Assembly (NCBI GenBank): GCA_019745775.1
Contig: JAIESR010000011.1
Span: 62,001 to 126,000, forward strand
Source: Xanthobacteraceae bacterium
Lineage (GTDB): Bacteria; Pseudomonadota; Alphaproteobacteria; Rhizobiales; Xanthobacteraceae
Length of the DNA: 64,000 nt
Direction: 5' to 3'
Shown here: piece after piece, positions 60,106-64,000 of the stretch
How positions within the stretch are numbered: the stretch's first letter is position 1
Layout of the letters: every line of letters begins with the position of its first letter
Translations under genes and position numbers: made by a program
Notes under the pieces: model-generated
Databases searched by the model: none
Seen by the model: the letters and a program-made list of their open reading frames with translations, nothing else
Told to the model about the DNA's origin: nothing

Positions 60106-61104
60106 CTACAAGCCCAGTAGCTTCACCACATTGCCGTTCAGGATCGCGGCCTTCTCGGTGTCATCGATCCACAGCGCATCGACCTGCCGCACGCATTCGC
60201 CGGTGCCCATGTCGTAAGGATAATCGCTGCCCATCAGGACGCGCGTCGGACCGACCGACGCCACCAGGAATTCGAGCTGCGGCTTCGCGTGCAGGATGGT
60301 GTCGTAATAGAAGCGGTTGATCAACGGCTCGGGCGATTGCTTGACGTTGACCTTCGGCTCCGGCCGCACATGCCAGCCGTGCACCCAGCGTCCGGCCTGG
60401 TACGGCACGAAGCCGCCGCCATGCACGAGCAGCACGTTGAGCTTCGGATGCCGCTCCATCACGCCACCGAACACCAGGCACGCAGCCGCGATGGTGGTGT
60501 CGAGCGGATTGCCGATCAGGTTCTGCAGGTAGTAGGAGCGCAGCCGATCGGCGCCGGCCACGTTCGCCGGATGGATGATCATGAAGGCGTCGAGTTCCTC
60601 GGCCGCCGTCCACACCGGCTCGAACGACGGATCGTCGAGGTTCTTGCCGGCGATGTTCGAGCCGATCATGGCGCCGTGCATGCCGAGCTGACGCACGGCG
60701 CGGGTCAGCTCCTCGGCCGCGCGCTCGGGTGCCTGCATCGGCAGCGTCGCGATCCCCGTGAAACGGTCCGGATGCGCCTTCACCAGCTTGGCGATCTGGT
60801 CGTTCTGCAGCACCGAGGTCGCCACGGTCATCGCGGGGTCCTGGTCGTAGAGATAGGTCTGCGGCGTTGCCGAGAGCACATGCACGTCGACCTCGGCCGC
60901 CGCCATGTCCTTGAATCGGCGCTCCAGCTCCCAGCCGCCGCGCGGGAACGGGCGGTAAGGCGTGCCCGCGATTTCCAGCACCGCGAAATCGTCGTCGATC
61001 GGGGTCAGCTTGGGTGAGACCCAGGGCGCCTCCTTGGCCAGGAGCCCGATCGTCTCGTCGGTAAGGATATGGGTGTGACAATCGATGGTGCGGGGCCGGG
61101 TCAT
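60106..61104 (-). CDS. ACMSD-like amidohydrolase (amidohydrolase 2 family)
   Basis: 332 residues. Metal ligands: DCHTH (H-x-H) at the N-terminus, FMIIHPANVAGADRLRSYYL, LLVHGGGFVPYQAGRWVHGW and MGSDYPYDMGTGE with the metal-binding Asp. The layout matches 2-amino-3-carboxymuconate semialdehyde decarboxylase-type and gamma-resorcylate decarboxylase-type enzymes, which remove CO2 from aromatic or muconate products. It is in the same orientation as the upstream Bug/GMC operon and divergent from the Bug gene at 61256. Confidence 0.85.
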   Translation of the reverse strand: MTRPRTIDCHTHILTDETIGLLAKEAPWVSPKLTPIDDDFAVLEIAGTPYRPFPRGGWELERRFKDMAAAEVDVHVLSATPQTYLYDQDPAMTVATSVLQNDQIAKLVKAHPDRFTGIATLPMQAPERAAEELTRAVRQLGMHGAMIGSNIAGKNLDDPSFEPVWTAAEELDAFMIIHPANVAGADRLRSYYLQNLIGNPLDTTIAAACLVFGGVMERHPKLNVLLVHGGGFVPYQAGRWVHGWHVRPEPKVNVKQSPEPLINRFYYDTILHAKPQLEFLVASVGPTRVLMGSDYPYDMGTGECVRQVDALWIDDTEKAAILNGNVVKLLGL

Positions 61105-61255
61105 CAGGATCCTTTATGCGGGATGCGCGGGTGCGCGGCGGGAAGTCGCAAGGTGTGTCCAACGTGCGGCTGGCAGCGGCAAGCGTGCTACTATATCGAC
61201 GATAGACCGCCCGGGCTCAAGCGCCCTTTCAAGGCGGACAGAGGGAGGAATTTCG

Positions 61256-62278
61256 ATGAAACGCGTGCTGCTGGTCTTGGCTTGCGTTGCCGGCTTCTCC
61301 ATGCCGGCGTTGGCGCAGCAGAGCGTCGCCGATTTTTACAAGGGCAAGACCATCCGCGTCGTGGTCGGCATCTCTGTCGGCTCCGGCTATGACGTCACCG
61401 CCCGCGCACTGCAGCGCCATTGGGGCAAGCATATCCCCGGCAACCCGACCGTGATCGTGCAGAACCAGCCCGGCGCGGGCAGCCGCACGATGGTCAACCA
61501 GCTCGTCGCCAACGGCCCCTTCGACGGCACCGTGATCGGCGCGCCCTTCAACGGACTGCCGACTGCTCCGCTGCTGCAGCCCGAGGGCGTCAAATTCGAC
61601 CCGGCAACGATGGTCTGGCTCGGCTCCACCAATCGCGAAACGCAGGTGAGCTATCTGTGGCACACCGCGCGGGCAAAAACTTTTGCCGAGATCGTCAAGA
61701 TCGAGACGGTGACTGGCGCGCAGGCTGCGGGGACGACGCAGTGGGATTATCCGCTGCTCGCCAACGCGGTGCTCAACACCAAATTCAAGGTAATCAGCGG
61801 CTACAAGAGCACGCAGGACATCCACCTTGCGATGGAGCGCGGCGAGATCGAAGGCAACGGCGCGACCAACTGGACAACGCTGTTGTCGCTGAACGGCGAC
61901 TGGGTGAAGGACAAGAAGGTCAACGTGATCGCGCAATGGGCGCTCCGCAAGCATCCCGACCTTCCCAACGTGCCGATGGTGCTCGACCTCGCGACGAACG
62001 ATACAGACAAGGCCGCGCTCGAACTCCTGATTGCACGGCTCGAATACGGCCGTCCCTATTTCGTGCCGCCGGGCGTTCCCGACGATCGCGTGCAGGCGCT
62101 GCGGCGCGCCTTCGATGCTACCATGAAAGACCCGGAATTCCTGGCCGACGCCAAGAAATTCAGCCTCGAGATCGACCCGTTGACGGGCGAGCAGGTGCAG
62201 GAGGTAATCGCGCGCGTGCTCAAGACGCCGCAGCCGGTCGCCGACCGCGTCCGCAAGGCAATTGAACCAGGGAAGTAA
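61256..62278 (+). CDS. Bug/TctC-family periplasmic substrate-binding protein
   Basis: 340 residues. Signal peptide MKRVLLVLACVAGFSMPALA. ADFYKGKTIRVVVGISVGSG matches the receptor at 50595. GAGGGAGG before ATG 61256 is a strong ribosome site. The divergent gap to the amidohydrolase is 151 bases and should carry both promoters. A dehydrogenase of the Ldh2 family converges downstream. No transporter genes lie near. Confidence 0.9.
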   Translation: MKRVLLVLACVAGFSMPALAQQSVADFYKGKTIRVVVGISVGSGYDVTARALQRHWGKHIPGNPTVIVQNQPGAGSRTMVNQLVANGPFDGTVIGAPFNGLPTAPLLQPEGVKFDPATMVWLGSTNRETQVSYLWHTARAKTFAEIVKIETVTGAQAAGTTQWDYPLLANAVLNTKFKVISGYKSTQDIHLAMERGEIEGNGATNWTTLLSLNGDWVKDKKVNVIAQWALRKHPDLPNVPMVLDLATNDTDKAALELLIARLEYGRPYFVPPGVPDDRVQALRRAFDATMKDPEFLADAKKFSLEIDPLTGEQVQEVIARVLKTPQPVADRVRKAIEPGK

Positions 62279-62300
62279 GGCGATCCTCCTTCCGACGTCA

Positions 62301-62384
62301 TCATGGCCGGGCTTGTCCCGGCCATCCACGTCTTGGCGTTCTGACTGAAGGAAGACGTGGATGCCCGGGAGCCCGGGCATGACG
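62301..62384. repeat. Palindromic intergenic repeat, family B, copy 2
   Basis: TCATGGCCGGGCTTGTCCCG, GCCATCCACGTCTT and its complement GAAGACGTGGATG, then CCCGGGAGCCCGGGCATGA. It has the same layout as 1992-2076 with different inner bases. It lies between the convergent ends of the Bug and Ldh2-type genes. Confidence 0.9.
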
Positions 62385-62393
62385 CAGGAGAGA

Positions 62394-63467
62394 TCACCGC
62401 GCGCTCAGCGACTTGATGCCGAGTTCGCCGGCGAGCGCATCAAGCTGCGTCATCAATTCACGCGGCAGCGGCACGCCATTCTTGAGCCGGTCGTCGCGGC
62501 GCGCGCGCCGCTCCTGCCCGGGCAGCCGCACGCGGTCGAAGCCCGGCAGCGGCTTTGAGGTGCGCAAGTCGCGCAGGTGGCGATCCATCTCGGCCTTGAA
62601 GGTGTCGAGCGGCGTGAAGCGTTTCACGTCGAGCGCGACCATGAAGTGGCCGGTGTTGCAGACGTCGGTGTCGTTGTAGTTGAAGTCGAACACCTCGCGC
62701 CCGAAAGCGGCACCGTTGAGCGGGCCGGCGAGCAAGCCGAGCACCAGCGCCAGCCCCGACCCCTTGTAGGCGCCGATCGGCAACAGCACGCCCTCGCTGC
62801 TGCGCGCCGGATCGGTGAGAGGCGTTCCGTCCTTGCTATTGACCATCCAGCCTTCCGGCATCGGCTTGCCTTGCAAGCGATGCGACTTCACCGTGCCGTA
62901 GGAGACGACCGAGGTCGCGACATCGAGCACGATCGGCGCTTCCTCGCCGGCCGGGATCGCGATCGCGACCGGATTGGTGCCGAGCAGCGATTCGACGCCG
63001 CCCCACACCGGCATGTGGTTCGCGCTCGCGACCACGCCGTAGATGCCGACCATGCCGTGCGGCAGCGGCATCGCCGCATAGACGCCGGCCGCGCCTGCAT
63101 GGTTCGACCAGCGCGCGCCGACCCAGCCAACGCCGGCGTCGCGGGCAAGCGCGATCGCGGTCTCGGCGGCGCGCGCCATTACCAGATGGCCCATGCCATT
63201 GTCACCGTCGACGATCGCCGTCGCGGCCGCGGTCTTCTCGACCTGGATGTCAGGCTTCGGATTGACGCCGCCGCCGCGCAGCCGCTTCACGTATTGCGGC
63301 AGCCGGAAAACGCCGTGGGCGTCGGCGCCGGTGAGGTCGGCCTCGAGCATCAGTTCGGCGCATTTGGCGGCGTCCGCCGCCGGCAGGCCGATCGCCTTGA
63401 ACGAATCCTCGATCAGCGCGGCGACCGTCTGCGCCGGCACCCGCGACGATGTAGTGACCTGATCCAT
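62394..63467 (-). CDS. Ldh2/malate-L-lactate dehydrogenase-family oxidoreductase
   Basis: 357 residues. The family pattern is EADLTGADAHGVFRLPQYVK, then GVGWVGARWSNHAGAAGVYA (catalytic His in SNHAGA), GVESLLGTNPVAIAIPAGEE and GVLLPIGAYKGSGLALVLGL. The fold is unlike Rossmann lactate or malate dehydrogenases. Family substrates include malate, sulfolactate, ureidoglycolate and delta-1-piperideine-2-carboxylate. The gene lies between an organic-acid receptor and a third molybdenum hydroxylase, consistent with organic-acid catabolism. Confidence 0.9.
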   Translation of the reverse strand: MDQVTTSSRVPAQTVAALIEDSFKAIGLPAADAAKCAELMLEADLTGADAHGVFRLPQYVKRLRGGGVNPKPDIQVEKTAAATAIVDGDNGMGHLVMARAAETAIALARDAGVGWVGARWSNHAGAAGVYAAMPLPHGMVGIYGVVASANHMPVWGGVESLLGTNPVAIAIPAGEEAPIVLDVATSVVSYGTVKSHRLQGKPMPEGWMVNSKDGTPLTDPARSSEGVLLPIGAYKGSGLALVLGLLAGPLNGAAFGREVFDFNYNDTDVCNTGHFMVALDVKRFTPLDTFKAEMDRHLRDLRTSKPLPGFDRVRLPGQERRARRDDRLKNGVPLPRELMTQLDALAGELGIKSLSAR

Positions 63468-63604
63468 GTGACGATCCCCGGCTTCGACCCGAAACGCCTG
63501 TGTTCTCGGCCGTTTGTTGCAGATTGCGTAGCGCTGCGAAAGCCCTACCCTGCCGCGCCATTTCGGCTATAAACGCGGGCTCGCGAAACCTCCCCGGACA
63601 GGCC

Positions 63605-64000
63605 ATGGACACCAAGACCGACAGTCACGCCCATCATCCGCGCGTCGAGGACGACTACCTCCTGCGCGGCAACGGCCGCTTCATCGCCGACGCCGCCGAG
63701 CCCAACCAAGCCTCGGCTGCGTTCGTGCGTTCGCCGCACGCCCATGCTCGCATCCGCGGGATCAACACGGATGCCGCGAAAAAGGTGCGCGGCGTGATCG
63801 CGATCGTGACCGCCGCAGACGTGGATGCCGCCGGCGTCGGCAGCGTGACGCGCCATCCGCCGCTGCCGGGCCGCAATGGGACCAAGCTCGTGATGCCGCA
63901 CCGGCATGCGCTCGCCCGCGAACGCGTAATGTATGTCGGTGAGACGGTCGCGATGGTGATCGCCGAGACCGCGTTCGCCGCGCAGGACGCCGCCGATCTC
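63605..64000 (+). CDS. Molybdenum hydroxylase molybdopterin subunit, 3' end outside window
   Basis: 132 residues are visible from ATG 63605, and the frame is open to the last base. RVEDDYLLRGNGRFIADAAE is the typical N-terminal ALD/xanthine-dehydrogenase hammerhead start, followed by SAAFVRSPHAHARIRGIN, a VIAIVTAADVDA segment, and VMYVGETVAMVIAETAFAAQ. This is the third molybdenum hydroxylase large subunit in the window and is separate from the operons at 44069 and 52732. The divergent Ldh2 gene lies 138 bases away. Confidence 0.85.
   Translation, partial: MDTKTDSHAHHPRVEDDYLLRGNGRFIADAAEPNQASAAFVRSPHAHARIRGINTDAAKKVRGVIAIVTAADVDAAGVGSVTRHPPLPGRNGTKLVMPHRHALARERVMYVGETVAMVIAETAFAAQDAADL

Overview
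The window is GC-rich chromosomal DNA from what looks like an alphaproteobacterium of the Bradyrhizobium / Xanthobacteraceae type (order Hyphomicrobiales). Three things suggest this: eight periplasmic Bug/TctC receptors in 64 kb, a broad set of molybdenum hydroxylases, Rieske oxygenases and amidohydrolases, and several families of intergenic palindromic repeats of the kind scattered through these genomes. The taxonomic call rests on gene content and recalled repeat families, not on a marker gene. I saw no rRNA, tRNA, CRISPR array or complete insertion sequence.

Layout. 1-3.1 kb: the end of an NTF2-like protein, a frameshifted DUF559 endonuclease gene between two inverted palindromic repeats, and two tandem Bug receptors. 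3.2-7.6 kb: a PqqD-like protein, an HprK-like P-loop protein and a double GT2 glycosyltransferase, overlapping in one operon, with a convergent GT4 glycosyltransferase. 7.7-13.3 kb: a tricarboxylate module, with an aconitase/isopropylmalate-dehydratase-type pair, TctB, a TctA broken by one in-frame TGA, a RidA-like protein and a divergent Bug receptor. 13.4-15.9 kb: a Rieske oxygenase and a beta-hydroxyacid dehydrogenase. 16.0-18.1 kb: a zincin-type peptidase overlapping an ATP-grasp ligase. 18.1-20.9 kb: repeats, small secreted proteins, and an exported isochorismatase-like enzyme divergent from an HxlR regulator. 21.0-28.5 kb: an AbrB-family membrane protein, a 1,850-residue RHS/YD-repeat protein with a HELSH motif and a Cys-rich tail, and a TPR protein. 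28.7-31.4 kb: a metallo-beta-lactamase-fold protein and a PBP4-type carboxypeptidase.

31.9-43.9 kb: two ABC permeases, a RuBisCO-like protein overlapping a cupin, a SET-domain protein (opposite strand), a phytoene-desaturase-like flavoprotein, an NTF2-like protein, the matching ABC ATPase, a Bug receptor, an NMT1/SsuA-type binding protein, an LVIVD beta-propeller and a COG0523 GTPase with an unusual start. 44.0-49.3 kb: a two-subunit molybdenum hydroxylase and two Gfo/Idh/MocA dehydrogenases. 49.4-52.6 kb: cytochrome b561, a small c-type cytochrome and two Bug receptors. 52.7-56.5 kb: a three-subunit molybdenum hydroxylase. 56.6-57.3 kb: two small orphan genes. 57.4-64.0 kb: a GMC oxidoreductase overlapping a Bug receptor, an ACMSD-like amidohydrolase, another Bug receptor, an Ldh2-type dehydrogenase and the start of a third molybdenum hydroxylase.

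Taken together the region reads as catabolic and uptake islands for organic acids and aromatic or heterocyclic compounds, interrupted by modules of unclear purpose. The best candidates for something undescribed are the PqqD/HprK-like/glycosyltransferase operon, the RuBisCO-like protein with its cupin and ABC transporter, the peptidase/ATP-grasp pair, and the RHS protein with an internal zincin motif.
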